The notes under the pieces: model-generated
Database searches by the model: none
What the model saw: the letters and a program-made list of their open reading frames with translations, nothing else
Told to the model about the DNA's origin: nothing
Part shown: one piece after another, positions 7,506-16,840 of the stretch
Layout of the letters: every line of letters starts with the position of its first letter
Numbering within the stretch: position 1 is the first letter of the stretch
Assembly (NCBI GenBank): GCA_028692395.1
Contig: JAQUXP010000020.1
Location: forward strand, 1-64,000
Reading direction: 5' to 3'
Source: Lachnospiraceae bacterium
Lineage (GTDB): Bacteria > Bacillota > Clostridia > Lachnospirales > Lachnospiraceae
DNA: 64,000 nt
Translations under genes and position numbers: made by a program

Positions 7506-9209
7506 CTATAAATTCTCAATATTTTTCACTGCCTTGGCATATAGCCAATTATGGAGCATCCAGCTTCCTGCCACGGCCGCCACCAGCACAACTGCGATTA
7601 CCGGAAGCCACAATGTCTTACATATCATGTAACATCCAGCGCCGATTCCCATCAATACCGCCACAAATAAAAGTGGTCCCAGCGCTGAACCCAGCAGATG
7701 GTTGTTGGTTGCTGCAGCATATTCATTTTCCCAGTTCAGGATCGGCGATGAGCAGTCCAGATACATCTGCACATCATTTCCCAATACCAGAACCGACATA
7801 GATGCGATCAGGCTCACTGGAATAAACAATGGGCTCACTGATAGCATCAGACATATATAATTTATGATTATAACAAAGGGAAGTGCGCCGGCTATGGCCA
7901 TATACAGCCCTATCCGTGACTTCACCGCCAGCTGTGTCTTCATGGGAACCGGCATAGTCTTCATATATGGAAAGTTTTTGCCCTCCCTGGAAATACAGGT
8001 GGATGTCACATGGGTAAAGGCGACCGCCAGTGCCGAGATCAGAAGCACCACGCCCAATGCACCATACCAGATATAGGCTTCATAGCTTCCAAGCTCCATC
8101 TTCCCCATCTCGGTAATCTCTGACATCATCCTCACCAAAAGGAAAACACATAAGACGGCGAACAAAACGGTCATGATCAGCGTGAGAAGCACAGACTGTA
8201 AAAAGAACACCGGCGTGCGAAACAGCAGCTGTCTTTCTTTTCTGGCATAAGCTTTTTTCACGGAATGACTGGCGCTTCCGTAGCGTAAAATAGTCTTTTC
8301 GTCTGCCACTTTCTGTTTTGAGCCATGATGGCCTGCCTGAAGAATCGCCTTCAAAAAAAGCTTATCTGCAACCCATGCATACACTGCCACAATCAGCAAA
8401 ATAGCCGCAAGCAGGAGCACCAGAGCAAGTATTCCGCCCTCCTGCAGACTTCCCACTGTCAGAAACGTGGTTGGGAAAATATACTCAAATATTCTGATAA
8501 CATTGCCAAGGCTTTCCACGACTGCTTCTACACCGCCGCCGGTGTTTACACCTTTCTGCAGGAGATTCAACAGCTGGGGAACCAGAAACATGATCAGCAT
8601 GAAAATAACGGTGATCGTAGATGCCCTGGATTCCTTGGTTTTCCCAATCTGGATATACCGCATCATAACAATAGAAAGCAGCACCACATAAAAGACCGGC
8701 GGAACAGGCAGCAAAAGTGGAACAAGAACTGCCGCCGCAAAAGATATCACTGTTCCACCGGAACAAATCTGTGCTGCGATCAGAATAGGTATTCCTATCA
8801 TCCCTGTAGCTATGGCGCAGCTTCTATAGATAACCAGCGCTTTTGCAAAGGCAATCATACCCGGACGGATCGGCATATGGATCAAAGTCTCATTGTCACC
8901 GCTTAAGAAAAACAGGGACAGCGCCTTCTGGGTCGCCAGAAAAAGGCAGATAAGCATCAGTCCCACACAGATTGCCTCATAGGCCAGTGTATGAAGTCCA
9001 TCCGCTGCAAATTGTCCAAATATACCCATGCTGAAACGTCCGATAAAAAACATCGCAGCACCCGCAACAAGCGTAATTCCTATATATTGCAGGATCCTCT
9101 GGCTCTTTGACAGATTCTGATCAACCGAGATGGATCCCATGCCTATGTTGGCAAACATACTGCCACTACATTTGCGCATCGTTCGTTCCAGCAAAAATAA
9201 TTTACGCAT
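7506..9209 (-). CDS. ABC transporter permease (putative exporter)
   Basis: A 567-aa polytopic membrane protein with about 12 hydrophobic segments. A long polar region around residues 290-330 (KQKVADEKT, KKAYARKERQLLFRTP) probably faces the cytoplasm. It overlaps the 3' end of the ATPase gene by 8 bp, which fixes it as that subunit's partner. The architecture, two six-helix halves in one chain with a dedicated ATPase, is that of a Firmicute ABC-2-like export permease. The substrate is not evident. The start at 9209 (MRKLFLLERTMRK) agrees with the overlap. No clear terminator follows. Confidence 0.85.
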   Translation of the reverse strand: MRKLFLLERTMRKCSGSMFANIGMGSISVDQNLSKSQRILQYIGITLVAGAAMFFIGRFSMGIFGQFAADGLHTLAYEAICVGLMLICLFLATQKALSLFFLSGDNETLIHMPIRPGMIAFAKALVIYRSCAIATGMIGIPILIAAQICSGGTVISFAAAVLVPLLLPVPPVFYVVLLSIVMMRYIQIGKTKESRASTITVIFMLIMFLVPQLLNLLQKGVNTGGGVEAVVESLGNVIRIFEYIFPTTFLTVGSLQEGGILALVLLLAAILLIVAVYAWVADKLFLKAILQAGHHGSKQKVADEKTILRYGSASHSVKKAYARKERQLLFRTPVFFLQSVLLTLIMTVLFAVLCVFLLVRMMSEITEMGKMELGSYEAYIWYGALGVVLLISALAVAFTHVTSTCISREGKNFPYMKTMPVPMKTQLAVKSRIGLYMAIAGALPFVIIINYICLMLSVSPLFIPVSLIASMSVLVLGNDVQMYLDCSSPILNWENEYAAATNNHLLGSALGPLLFVAVLMGIGAGCYMICKTLWLPVIAVVLVAAVAGSWMLHNWLYAKAVKNIENL

Positions 9210-9930
9210 TTTTTGTGATCTCCATGAATATTGTCTCCAAATATGTTCCCTTGGGATAACGACCCTTCAGTTCTTCCATCGTCCCCTGGAACACCATCTG
9301 GCCGGATACAATCAGGCCTATGTGGTCACAAAGCTTTTCTGCCACCTCTAATACATGGGTAGAAAAAAGAACCGAATTTCCCGCTGCCGCATGCTCCCGC
9401 ATCAGTTCCTTTAAGGTAAATGCTGCATTGGGATCAAGGCCCACCATGGGTTCATCCAGAATCCAGATAGACGGGTTATGTACCAGCGCTCCCATGATCA
9501 TGACCTTCTGGCGCATACCATGGGAAAACTCCATAATAGGGCGCTCCAGTACCTCCATGAGGTCAAACCGTTTTGCCATATCCGTGATCCGGCTGTTGCG
9601 GTCTTCTTCTGATACCTGATAAATATCAGCAATAAAATTCAAATATTCAATCACCTTCAACCGCAGAAAATTGTCCGGGGTATCCGACACATAGGCAAAC
9701 TGCTGTTTTGCACGCAGTGCGTCCTTCGTGATATCGAACCCGTTTAGCGCAACACTTCCGCTGTCCGGCGAAACAAGACCGGTCATCATCTTGATGGTGG
9801 TAGATTTACCGGCACCATTTGGTCCGATAAATCCTGCAATCTCACCGTCATTGATTTTCCAGGAAAGATTGTCCACTGCTTTCTTCTGTCCGCCTGTATA
9901 TGATTTTGTCAGATTATTTAATTCTATCAT
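9202..9930 (-). CDS. ABC transporter ATP-binding protein
   Basis: A 242-aa nucleotide-binding subunit that energises the adjacent permease. Visible are Walker A GPNGAGKST (residues ~36-44), a Q-loop segment (FAYVSDT), an ABC signature of the form FSHGMRQKV, Walker B WILDEPMVGLDP, and the H-loop FSTHVLEVAE. The divergent signature (SHGMRQ instead of SGGQ) is common in ABC-2 exporters. It lies 19 bp after a small membrane protein gene and overlaps the permease gene, indicating a three-gene operon. Confidence 0.93.
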   Translation of the reverse strand: MIELNNLTKSYTGGQKKAVDNLSWKINDGEIAGFIGPNGAGKSTTIKMMTGLVSPDSGSVALNGFDITKDALRAKQQFAYVSDTPDNFLRLKVIEYLNFIADIYQVSEEDRNSRITDMAKRFDLMEVLERPIMEFSHGMRQKVMIMGALVHNPSIWILDEPMVGLDPNAAFTLKELMREHAAAGNSVLFSTHVLEVAEKLCDHIGLIVSGQMVFQGTMEELKGRYPKGTYLETIFMEITKNA

Positions 9931-9949
9931 GTACGCTCCTGCTCTGTCG

Positions 9950-10270
9950 TTACTTTATTTTTTTCAAAAAGATCTTATTAAGAACAAGGGATGCTACAAT
10001 TCCCACTACCGCAAGTCCAAGTCCAAGCGGTGCAAACCATCCTGGATAATTTGCTGCATCAGCTGACCAGAATCCCAGGTCCAGCAGTTCGCATCCTATT
10101 CCCAGTATGATCGCAGACACTCCCGATGGACGAATCCATTTTTGCATGGACTCCGGTGTGTATTTTCCCGTCATAGACATGGAATAAGGGAACATAACCC
10201 CAAACAAATTCAAAACCCCTTCAACAACTAAAATAACTGCAATAACATCAACTGCTCCAATATGATTCAT
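9950..10270 (-). CDS. Small membrane protein, first gene of the ABC exporter operon
   Basis: A 106-aa protein starting at 10270, behind AGGAGG at 7 bp. It has three to four hydrophobic stretches (IGAVDVIAVILVVEG, SAIILGIGCELLDLG, GLGLAVVGIVASLVL) and ends in a basic tail (LNKIFLKKIK). It stands directly in front of the ABC ATPase and permease genes and shares their promoter, so a role as accessory or immunity-like subunit is possible but not shown. No named family is recognised. Confidence 0.75.
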   Translation of the reverse strand: MNHIGAVDVIAVILVVEGVLNLFGVMFPYSMSMTGKYTPESMQKWIRPSGVSAIILGIGCELLDLGFWSADAANYPGWFAPLGLGLAVVGIVASLVLNKIFLKKIK

Positions 10271-10338
10271 ACCTATCTTCCTCCTAAAATTTTCTTTGTG
10301 TGTTTTCTGTAATGATTTTCGTAAGAAATTTCTTTTTG

Positions 10339-10367
10339 AGTATACACTATTTTGATATGCAAAGCAA
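10339..10367 (-). promoter_or_regulatory. Promoter of the ABC exporter operon
   Basis: On the minus strand: TTGCTT (10362-10367), a 17-bp spacer and TATACT (10339-10344), with an A-rich leader of about 60 nt before the first start codon. Confidence 0.6.
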
Positions 10368-10420
10368 TATTTTTGCATAATTATCCAACATCTTTGAATA
10401 AAAAGCAACCTTACTGGATA

Positions 10421-10474
10421 ATAAAAATACAGGCTGTTCTGAAGCATAATGTTCAGAACAGCCTGCATTTTTAT
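10421..10474 (-). terminator. Terminator after spoVG
   Basis: A stem of more than 20 bp, nearly perfect, formed by ACAGGCTGTTCTGAA and its complement with an 8-nt loop. A- and T-rich tracts flank it on both sides, so it can act in either direction. On the minus strand it ends the glgC-glgD-spoVG run. Confidence 0.8.
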
Positions 10475-10475
10475 T

Positions 10476-10502
10476 GTAACTGTTCCGTAGCTGACCAGTT
10501 AC
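10476..10502. repeat. 27-bp hairpin repeat, copy 1
   Basis: A 27-bp imperfect palindrome, GTAACTGTTC-7 nt-GACCAGTTAC. It lies between the spoVG stop and the terminator stem. Four other copies of the same length occur at 13896, 23505, 51657 and 60785. Confidence 0.8.
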
Positions 10503-10513
10503 ATTTTATTCAC

Positions 10514-10792
10514 TTAAACTACTTCTTCTACTGTTTCTGCCATTACCTGCTCATATTTATCCAGAATAATTCCCTGGATACGATCTCTGGTCACAGAATT
10601 AATCGGGTGTGCAATATCTCGATATTCCCCATCCGTTGCCTTTCTGCTTGGCATCGCAATAAATAAACCTTTATCACCTTCGATTACTTTGATATCGTGA
10701 ACCACAAACTCGTCATCGATTGTGATCGACACCACAGCTTTCATTTTTCCCTCTTTCGCAACCTTGCGAACTCTCACATCCGTAATATTCAT
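10514..10792 (-). CDS. spoVG: Septation/regulatory protein SpoVG
   Basis: A 92-aa nucleic-acid-binding regulator that in Firmicutes affects septation, sporulation and gene expression. The sequence is typical throughout: [11 protein letters not shown] at the start, [26 protein letters not shown], and DIAHPINS near residue 60. The start follows an AGGGGG-like site. It lies 34 bp after glgD in the same direction and is likely co-transcribed with it, an unusual neighbour for glycogen genes. Confidence 0.95.
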   Translation of the reverse strand: MNITDVRVRKVAKEGKMKAVVSITIDDEFVVHDIKVIEGDKGLFIAMPSRKATDGEYRDIAHPINSVTRDRIQGIILDKYEQVMAETVEEVV

Positions 10793-10826
10793 ATAGTTTT
10801 TGCCCCCTAAGCATTTATCCTTTCAG

Positions 10827-11942
10827 TTAGATTGCGTATCTCTCATTTTTTTCTACGACAATTTTAATTCCATCTTCTCCACAATGATAAGAATTTGCAC
10901 GGATTGTGTCCCTGCTTTCTACGATACAGTTTTCAATATGTGTATTATCCCCCAGATAAACATTATTCAAAACAATCGAATTCTTGATGTAACAGTTATT
11001 CCCCACATATACATCTTTAAATATTACTGAATTTTCAATCTTTCCATTAATAATACAGCCGCTTGCAATCAGACTGTTCTTCACGCTGCAGCCAGGGTTG
11101 TATTTTGCCGGAGGCAGATCATCGATCTTGGAATTAATTCCCGGATACTGTCCAAAGAAATAATCACGTACTTCCGGTTTCAGGAAATCCATATTCGTCC
11201 GATAATAGGAATCTACGGTAGAGATATTGTTCCAGTAGGTGTTAATCTTATAGCCATAGATTCTCTTAAGATTTTTATAGCGAATCAGGATATCTTTTAC
11301 AAGATCATGTCGATCTTCCTGCGCACAGCGTTCCACCATCTCGATGAGCTGACGTCTGCGGATTACATAGATACCGGTAGAGATCAGATTTGACTGGGAA
11401 ACCATAGGCTTCTCATCAAATTCTTCAATTCTGCTTTCCTCGTTCATCTTCAGAACGCCAAAACGACTGGTATCTTCTTCTTTGCATTCCGTACACACTA
11501 CTGTGACATCGGCACGTTTTGCGATATGGTACTCCAGAACCTTGTTATAATCCAGCTTGTAGATGCCATCGCCTGATGCGATTACAACATATGGCTCGTG
11601 ACTGCTCTTCAGCCAGGAAAGATTCTGGTATATCGCATCTGCTGTTCCACGATACCACCAGCTGTTATCTGCGGTTACCGTAGGTGTAAATACATACATG
11701 CCTCCCTGCTTCCGTCCAAAATCCCACCACTTGGAGGAACTCAGGTGTTCATTCAGGGAACGTGCATTATACTGTGTCAGTACAGCTACCTTCTGAATAT
11801 GAGAGTTTGCCATGTTACTTAGCGAAAAATCAATGCTTCTATAACTTCCTGCTATTGGCATAGCGGCAATTGCGCGTTTGTTGGACAGTTCTCTCATCTT
11901 GTTGTTGTTACCACCCGCTAATATAATTCCCAGTGCTCTCAT
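10827..11942 (-). CDS. glgD: Glucose-1-phosphate adenylyltransferase subunit GlgD
   Basis: A 371-aa ADP-glucose pyrophosphorylase-like protein that pairs with GlgC in Firmicutes to make ADP-glucose for glycogen. The N-terminal nucleotidyltransferase domain has a degenerate pyrophosphorylase loop (ILAGGNNNKMREL instead of GGxGxRL), and the C-terminal ~100 residues form a left-handed beta-helix (VKNSLIASGCIINGKIENSVIF). The degenerate loop indicates the regulatory subunit. It starts 2 bp after glgC ends. Confidence 0.94.
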   Translation of the reverse strand: MRALGIILAGGNNNKMRELSNKRAIAAMPIAGSYRSIDFSLSNMANSHIQKVAVLTQYNARSLNEHLSSSKWWDFGRKQGGMYVFTPTVTADNSWWYRGTADAIYQNLSWLKSSHEPYVVIASGDGIYKLDYNKVLEYHIAKRADVTVVCTECKEEDTSRFGVLKMNEESRIEEFDEKPMVSQSNLISTGIYVIRRRQLIEMVERCAQEDRHDLVKDILIRYKNLKRIYGYKINTYWNNISTVDSYYRTNMDFLKPEVRDYFFGQYPGINSKIDDLPPAKYNPGCSVKNSLIASGCIINGKIENSVIFKDVYVGNNCYIKNSIVLNNVYLGDNTHIENCIVESRDTIRANSYHCGEDGIKIVVEKNERYAI

Positions 11943-11944
11943 AC

Positions 11945-13216
11945 CTATTCACCATCCTTCTCTGCTATCACTCCGCCGGATGGCAATTCTCCGTTCGGGT
12001 AATCTGCCAAAGTCGTAACGCCGGATATAGCTGTGTTCCTGCCGATCTTCACACCGGAAGGAACCACTGTATTCTCGCCAATGGTAGCGATTCCAAACGC
12101 ATATACCTGTGGTTTTGCCACATTTGGTGCTTCTTCTCCGACACCAATCACAACATCCTTACCAATCGCAACATTTTCTGCAATAATTGCTTTATCCACG
12201 TGTGTGTTCTCTCCGATTCTGGAGTGTCGCATCACAATAGAATCCCGGATTACAGTACCTTTCTCAATTCTGACATCTGCTCCAATTACAGAATTATGTA
12301 CTTCTCCGTAAATCTCGGATCCCTCGCCGATAATACTGCGATCAATACTTGCATCCGCAGAAATATACTGTGGACGGATGACATCACCTTTGGTATAAAT
12401 CTTCCAGAATTCCTCATAAAGATTGAACTCTGGAATTATGTCAATCAGTTCCATATTAGCTTCCCAATAGGAACCAAGTGTACCTACATCTTTCCAGTAG
12501 CCATTGAATTCATAAGCAAAAAGCCGTTTGCCATTGTCACGGCAGTAAGGAAGGATATGTTTACCGAAATCACAATTTTTCTGATCCTTCAGAGCGTTTA
12601 AGGATTCCTTCAACGCCTTCCAGCTGAATATGTAGATACCCATGGAAGCAAGATTGCTTCTGGGATGTTCCGGTTTTTCCTCAAATTCGTTGATTCGGCC
12701 ATTCTCATCTGTGATCATAACACCGAATCTGCTTGCTTCCTCAATTGGCACAGGCATACATGCGATTGTTACATCTGCCTTATTCGCCTTATGATAGTCA
12801 AGCATCACCTCATAATCCATCTTGTAAATGTGATCTCCTGATAAAATCAGCACATAATCCGGATTGTAGGTTTCCATGTAAGCCATATTCTGATAGATCG
12901 CATTAGCAGTTCCTGTGTACCATTCACTGTTTGCACTCTTCTCATATGGAGGTAAGACTGTAACACCGCCAACATTTTTATCCAAATCCCACGGAATACC
13001 AATTCCGATATGGGTATTGAGCCGAAGTGGCTGGTATTGTGTTAAAACTCCTACTGTATCAATTCCTGAATTAATGCAATTACTGAGCGGAAAATCGATG
13101 ATGCGGTATTTTCCACCAAATGCTACTGCCGGTTTGGCAACTTTCTGGGTCAGAACACCTAATCGGCTTCCCTGTCCACCTGCAAGCAACATTGCTATCA
13201 TTTCCTTCTTAATCAT
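11945..13216 (-). CDS. glgC: Glucose-1-phosphate adenylyltransferase, catalytic subunit
   Basis: Makes ADP-glucose from ATP and glucose 1-phosphate, the committed step of glycogen synthesis. The 423-aa protein has the intact loop [14 protein letters not shown], the conserved [20 protein letters not shown] block, [24 protein letters not shown] and FEEKP, followed by a beta-helix tail from about residue 290 with hexapeptide-like repeats. It leads the glgC-glgD pair and has a good promoter just upstream. Confidence 0.96.
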   Translation of the reverse strand: MIKKEMIAMLLAGGQGSRLGVLTQKVAKPAVAFGGKYRIIDFPLSNCINSGIDTVGVLTQYQPLRLNTHIGIGIPWDLDKNVGGVTVLPPYEKSANSEWYTGTANAIYQNMAYMETYNPDYVLILSGDHIYKMDYEVMLDYHKANKADVTIACMPVPIEEASRFGVMITDENGRINEFEEKPEHPRSNLASMGIYIFSWKALKESLNALKDQKNCDFGKHILPYCRDNGKRLFAYEFNGYWKDVGTLGSYWEANMELIDIIPEFNLYEEFWKIYTKGDVIRPQYISADASIDRSIIGEGSEIYGEVHNSVIGADVRIEKGTVIRDSIVMRHSRIGENTHVDKAIIAENVAIGKDVVIGVGEEAPNVAKPQVYAFGIATIGENTVVPSGVKIGRNTAISGVTTLADYPNGELPSGGVIAEKDGE

Positions 13217-13247
13217 GCAATCACCTCTTGTCGTATATGATTCCTAA

Positions 13248-13276
13248 ATTATAACATAGTTTGCCCAAATTGTGAA
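13248..13276 (-). promoter_or_regulatory. Promoter of glgC
   Basis: On the minus strand: TTCACA (13271-13276), a 17-bp spacer and TATAAT (13248-13253), about 30 bp before the glgC start. Confidence 0.7.
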
Positions 13277-13436
13277 CATTTTTTATAATTTTTCCTCATT
13301 TATTTCCGTCTTTTTATGACATTTGACATCTGTTTTTCTTTTAATTGTATGCTTTCTCATTGTTTTTGCACAATTTCTCCCATCTTTCGACAAAATTTAA
13401 ACCATTTTTTACTAACTTTTTATCTTTTCTCCTCTC

Positions 13437-13465
13437 TTGCCCATTTTCCGTCAAACAGGTATACT
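13437..13465 (+). promoter_or_regulatory. Candidate promoter of the 133-aa membrane protein gene
   Basis: TTGCCC (13437-13442), a 17-bp spacer and TATACT (13460-13465), 27 bp before the start codon. The interval is divergent from glgC. The very AT-rich stretch 13277-13436 shows nothing else. Confidence 0.45.
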
Positions 13466-13492
13466 AAATAAAAAACAAAAAGGAGTTTACTT

Positions 13493-13894
13493 ATGAAAAG
13501 AAAGGTTTTCTCTCTGTTAAAGATCACCAGTCTTGTTTATCTTCCTGCCGGCATCGTGCTTCTGATCCTGTCCATCTATTCCTGGACTTCCGGTTCCTGG
13601 TTTGCTGCCGGAGCTGCCTCAGATGTAATGATAAAGATGCGCGCTCTTCTTTTGATCCTGGGAAGCGCCGCAGCCATCCTCTGTGGAATCCTGGGTCTTA
13701 TCTCCTCCGCCCATGAAAAGCCTTCCGTCCAGTGCATGGCGATAGGATTACTTCTATTATTAATAGAAGCAACGATCTTTCTCATCAACATTTTAACAAA
13801 GACTTTTCGTCTGACTGCAACTCTGGGAACGCTTGCTGCTCTCATCTTAGGCATTCTTTATCTTGTCGGTGTGCTGAAGAACGGCCAAAACTAG
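13493..13894 (+). CDS. Four-helix membrane protein, function unknown
   Basis: A 133-aa protein starting behind AAGGAG at 7-8 bp. It contains four hydrophobic segments of about 20 residues (near residues 10-30, 42-68, 78-100 and 108-128) separated by short polar loops, with basic residues at the N-terminus. Its layout resembles the small membrane protein at 6755-7189, but the sequences are not obviously related. The stop codon is followed directly by a copy of the 27-bp hairpin repeat. No function can be assigned. Confidence 0.7.
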   Translation: MKRKVFSLLKITSLVYLPAGIVLLILSIYSWTSGSWFAAGAASDVMIKMRALLLILGSAAAILCGILGLISSAHEKPSVQCMAIGLLLLLIEATIFLINILTKTFRLTATLGTLAALILGILYLVGVLKNGQN

Positions 13895-13895
13895 A

Positions 13896-13922
13896 GTTAC
13901 TGTTCACGCTGTGAACAGTAAC
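13896..13922. repeat. 27-bp hairpin repeat, copy 2
   Basis: GTTACTGTTCAC and its exact complement around a GCT loop, the most symmetrical copy. It starts two bases after the stop codon of the membrane protein gene and may serve as its 3' end structure. Confidence 0.75.
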
Positions 13923-13958
13923 CCCCGGGGTCTGGTCCGGAAGGCTTCCTAAACAGCA

Positions 13959-13987
13959 TTTACAATTAATGTTGAAAAGGGTATAAT
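13959..13987 (+). promoter_or_regulatory. Promoter of murC
   Basis: TTTACA (13959-13964), a 17-bp spacer and a perfect TATAAT (13982-13987). It implies a leader of about 50 nt. Confidence 0.75.
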
Positions 13988-14044
13988 GCTATGTATATAA
14001 AAGTGCGCCAGCACCACAATCTTAAAGAAAACGAGGATAATTTG

Positions 14045-15424
14045 ATGTATACAGTAGATTTTAATAAACCGATCCATGTGCATTTTATCGGAATCGGCGG
14101 AATCAGTATGAGTGGACTTGCAGAAATATTGCTTCAGGAAGGATTTTCCATCTCAGGTTCTGATACCAAGGAAAGTGATCTCACTGATCATCTGGAAAAG
14201 CTGGGTGCTTCTGTCATTTACAGTCAGACAGCTGCCAACATTACAGATTCTGTGGATCTTGTTGTCTACACTGCAGCTATCCATCCTGACAACCCTGAGT
14301 TCGCAGCAGCTGTGGAAAAAAACGTTCCCATGCTTACCAGAGCTCAGCTGCTTGGACAGGTGATGTGTAATTATAAAACTCCTATCGCCGTATCCGGCAC
14401 CCACGGAAAAACCACTACAACCTCTCTTGCTTCTCATGTGCTGATGGCGGGGGATTGTGATCCTACGATCTCTGTAGGTGGAATTCTTCCTTCTATCCAC
14501 GGAAATATCCGTGTTGGTAAATCAGGTACTTTTATTACGGAGGCATGCGAGTATACTAACAGCTTTTTAAGCTTTTTCCCAAAAATCAGCCTGATTCTGA
14601 ATATGGATGCGGATCATCTTGATTTTTTCAAGGATCTCGACGATATCCGCCACTCCTTCCGCAGATTTGCTGAGCTGCTTCCTGCAGACGGCACACTGAT
14701 TATCAATGCGGATACTCCCAAGTACGAAATGATCATTCAGGACCTGAATTGTGAGGTAATCACCTATGGTCTGGAACAGGAGGCAGATTATACAGCTACT
14801 TCCATTACATATGATGCCCTGGGCCACGCCACCTTCACCTGCCTGTATAAAGGCAACACCATCGGAAGCTTTTCCCTTCGTGTTCCCGGAGTGCACAATG
14901 TCTCTAATGCTCTGGCAACCATCGCCCTGGCACGAAAGCTGGGCCTGGATACCGATGTCATTCGAAAGGGTTTTGATACCTTTACCGGCACTGACCGCCG
15001 TTTTCAGTTTAAGGGAAAGCTGGGTGATATTACAATTATTGATGACTATGCGCATCATCCAACAGAGATCAAGGCAACACTGACCGCTGCCAGGAATTAC
15101 CCTCATCATAAAATCTGGTGTATCTTCCAGCCTCACACCTACACCCGCACGAAAGCACTGCTGGATGATTTTGCACAGGCTTTGACCCTGGCTGATGAAG
15201 TGGTTCTGGCAGACATCTATGCGGCACGGGAAAAGAATACCATCGGTATTTCTTCCCGGGATCTGGAGGAAAAAATCACTGCTCTTGGCACCAGCTGCCA
15301 CTATTTTCGTTCTTTTGACGAGATTGAAAATTATTTATTAGAAAATTGTAATTCCGGTGATTTGTTGATAACTATGGGGGCCGGAGACGTAGTAAAAATA
15401 GGGGAAAACCTCTTAGGGAAGTAA
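14045..15424 (+). CDS. murC: UDP-N-acetylmuramate--L-alanine ligase
   Basis: Adds L-alanine to UDP-MurNAc, the first amino acid of the peptidoglycan stem. With the start at MYTVDFNKPIHVHFIGIGG, preceded by GAGGATAATTTG, the protein is 459 aa, the normal size. It shows the dinucleotide-like GIGGISMSGLA, the P-loop GTHGKTTTT (~residue 118), the ligase motif EACEYTNSFLSF, NMDADHLDFF, and DDYAHHPTEI in the C-terminal domain. An in-frame ATG 18 codons upstream lacks a proper ribosome binding site. The gene is monocistronic; DnaA boxes begin right after the stop codon. Confidence 0.96.
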   Translation: MYTVDFNKPIHVHFIGIGGISMSGLAEILLQEGFSISGSDTKESDLTDHLEKLGASVIYSQTAANITDSVDLVVYTAAIHPDNPEFAAAVEKNVPMLTRAQLLGQVMCNYKTPIAVSGTHGKTTTTSLASHVLMAGDCDPTISVGGILPSIHGNIRVGKSGTFITEACEYTNSFLSFFPKISLILNMDADHLDFFKDLDDIRHSFRRFAELLPADGTLIINADTPKYEMIIQDLNCEVITYGLEQEADYTATSITYDALGHATFTCLYKGNTIGSFSLRVPGVHNVSNALATIALARKLGLDTDVIRKGFDTFTGTDRRFQFKGKLGDITIIDDYAHHPTEIKATLTAARNYPHHKIWCIFQPHTYTRTKALLDDFAQALTLADEVVLADIYAAREKNTIGISSRDLEEKITALGTSCHYFRSFDEIENYLLENCNSGDLLITMGAGDVVKIGENLLGK

Positions 15425-15425
15425 C

Positions 15426-15455
15426 TTATCCACATTATCCACATGTTTATACACA
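15426..15455 (+). promoter_or_regulatory. DnaA-box cluster I (three boxes)
   Basis: Two abutting perfect boxes TTATCCACA (15426-15434, 15435-15443) and a TTATACACA box (15447-15455), all in the same direction. Two weaker inverted near-matches follow within 35 bp. The first box begins one base after the murC stop codon. Confidence 0.75.
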
Positions 15456-15600
15456 TTTTCGAATGTGTAAACATGTGGATTTTTCATTCTCGTAATGTTT
15501 ACATAACATTTCTGTCACATTTAGCCTTTTTCTGCGTATTTTCAAGGTTTTTCGACATTTGAATTTGTTACGTTATGTTATTCGCCACCAACTTTCCACT

Positions 15601-15618
15601 TTATCCACATTATCCACA
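15601..15618 (+). promoter_or_regulatory. DnaA-box cluster II (two boxes)
   Basis: Two abutting perfect TTATCCACA boxes (15601-15609, 15610-15618), about 70-85 bp upstream of a TATACT -10 element at 15687-15692 that probably serves the DnaD-domain gene. Between the two clusters lies about 145 bp of AT-rich sequence with no coding potential. Confidence 0.75.
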
Positions 15619-15721
15619 TTTTTTTGTTGAAAACCATTTTCCCAAAGATGAAAAAATCACCTATTCATTTTCCGCAAAGACTGTGCTATACTTGCTTTGA
15701 AGAAATAGAGAGGTGCATTAC

Positions 15722-16819
15722 ATGAGCGCAACATTTACGATTACAGATGCCAGTCACCACGGTGCTACATCTGTTCCTGATGTCTTTATAAATGAATACA
15801 TGCCCCAGGCAAATGGTGAATTTGTCAAAATTTATCTTTACCTGCTGCATATTACCCAATACCGGCAAAGCATGGTTTCCTTATCCTCCATTGCCGATAT
15901 TTTTTCCTGCACGGAAAAGGATATCCTCCGGGGGATGAAATACTGGGAAAAGCAAAAACTGCTGCAGTTGTCTTTTAATGATAAGAAAGAACTTACAGGA
16001 CTTGTTTTTCTTCCACTAACCAGTCATGCTGTAGCGGACAGCATTGTCGTGGCTGCTGCTTCTACAGTTCCTGCCGCCGCTTCTGCCTCCGTGCCAAGTG
16101 GAGCGAATTCGGAACCGGAAAAGACTGCCGCTGCAAAAGAGACACCCAAATATCTCTCACCCAGCGAGATACGAAAGCTCAAGGATGGAAACGCAGATAT
16201 CGGACAGCTTTTGTTCCTGGCAGAGCAATATCTGAAGAAAACCCTAAGCGCCACAGACATGCAGCGTATTCTTTACTTTTACGATGAACTGCATTTTCCC
16301 TGTGAGCTGATCGAATATCTGATTGAATACTGTGTTTCACAAAATCACAGAAGTCTCAGTTACATAGAAAAGGTTGGTCTTTCCTGGCATGAAGAGGGGA
16401 TTCGAACCATCGATATGGCAAAAAACCGCACCAGCACCTGGAATAAGAATTATTTTCTTATTCTGAAGGCGTTCGGGATCCGAGGCAGAGATCCGATCCC
16501 CTCTGAGGTTGTCTACATGAACCGCTGGCTGAAGGAATATGGCTTCTCCATGGAGCTGATTCGCGAGGCCTGTGCCCGCACCATCGCCCAGACCACCCAG
16601 CCAAGCTTTAAGTATGCAGAAGGCATCCTGTCCAAATGGCACAAGGAAAATGTCCGCAGACCTGAAGATCTGAAGGTGCTGGACGAACAGCACCAGCAGC
16701 GCTCTCAGGCCGCAGGCAAGAAGAATGCAGAGACCAGTAAAGCTCAGAACAAGTTCAACAACTTCCACCAGCGGGATTATGATTTTAACGATCTGGAAAA
16801 ACAGCTGCTGGGTCAATAG
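15722..16819 (+). CDS. DnaD-domain replication initiation protein
   Basis: A 365-aa protein of the DnaD/DnaB (Firmicute) primosome class. The N-terminal ~100 residues resemble the winged-helix DDBH1 domain (GEFVKIYLYLLH, IADIFSCTEKDILRGMKYWEKQKLL). An Ala/Pro linker follows. The C-terminal DDBH2 domain carries the hallmark segment YAEGILSKWHKENVR with the YxxxIxxxW pattern near residue 300. I chose the ATG at 15722; a GTG three codons earlier sits inside the ribosome binding site region AGAGAGGTG. The next gene, 21 bp downstream, encodes the helicase loader. Upstream DnaA boxes suggest control by DnaA. Confidence 0.87.
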   Translation: MSATFTITDASHHGATSVPDVFINEYMPQANGEFVKIYLYLLHITQYRQSMVSLSSIADIFSCTEKDILRGMKYWEKQKLLQLSFNDKKELTGLVFLPLTSHAVADSIVVAAASTVPAAASASVPSGANSEPEKTAAAKETPKYLSPSEIRKLKDGNADIGQLLFLAEQYLKKTLSATDMQRILYFYDELHFPCELIEYLIEYCVSQNHRSLSYIEKVGLSWHEEGIRTIDMAKNRTSTWNKNYFLILKAFGIRGRDPIPSEVVYMNRWLKEYGFSMELIREACARTIAQTTQPSFKYAEGILSKWHKENVRRPEDLKVLDEQHQQRSQAAGKKNAETSKAQNKFNNFHQRDYDFNDLEKQLLGQ

Positions 16820-16840
16820 TCAGACATCGGGAGGGTTCAC

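Noticed and set aside
15426-15618. DnaA boxes as the chromosomal origin oriC
   Set aside because: No dnaA, dnaN or rpmH nearby, and the gene neighbourhood is not that of a clostridial origin; kept as a regulatory cluster.
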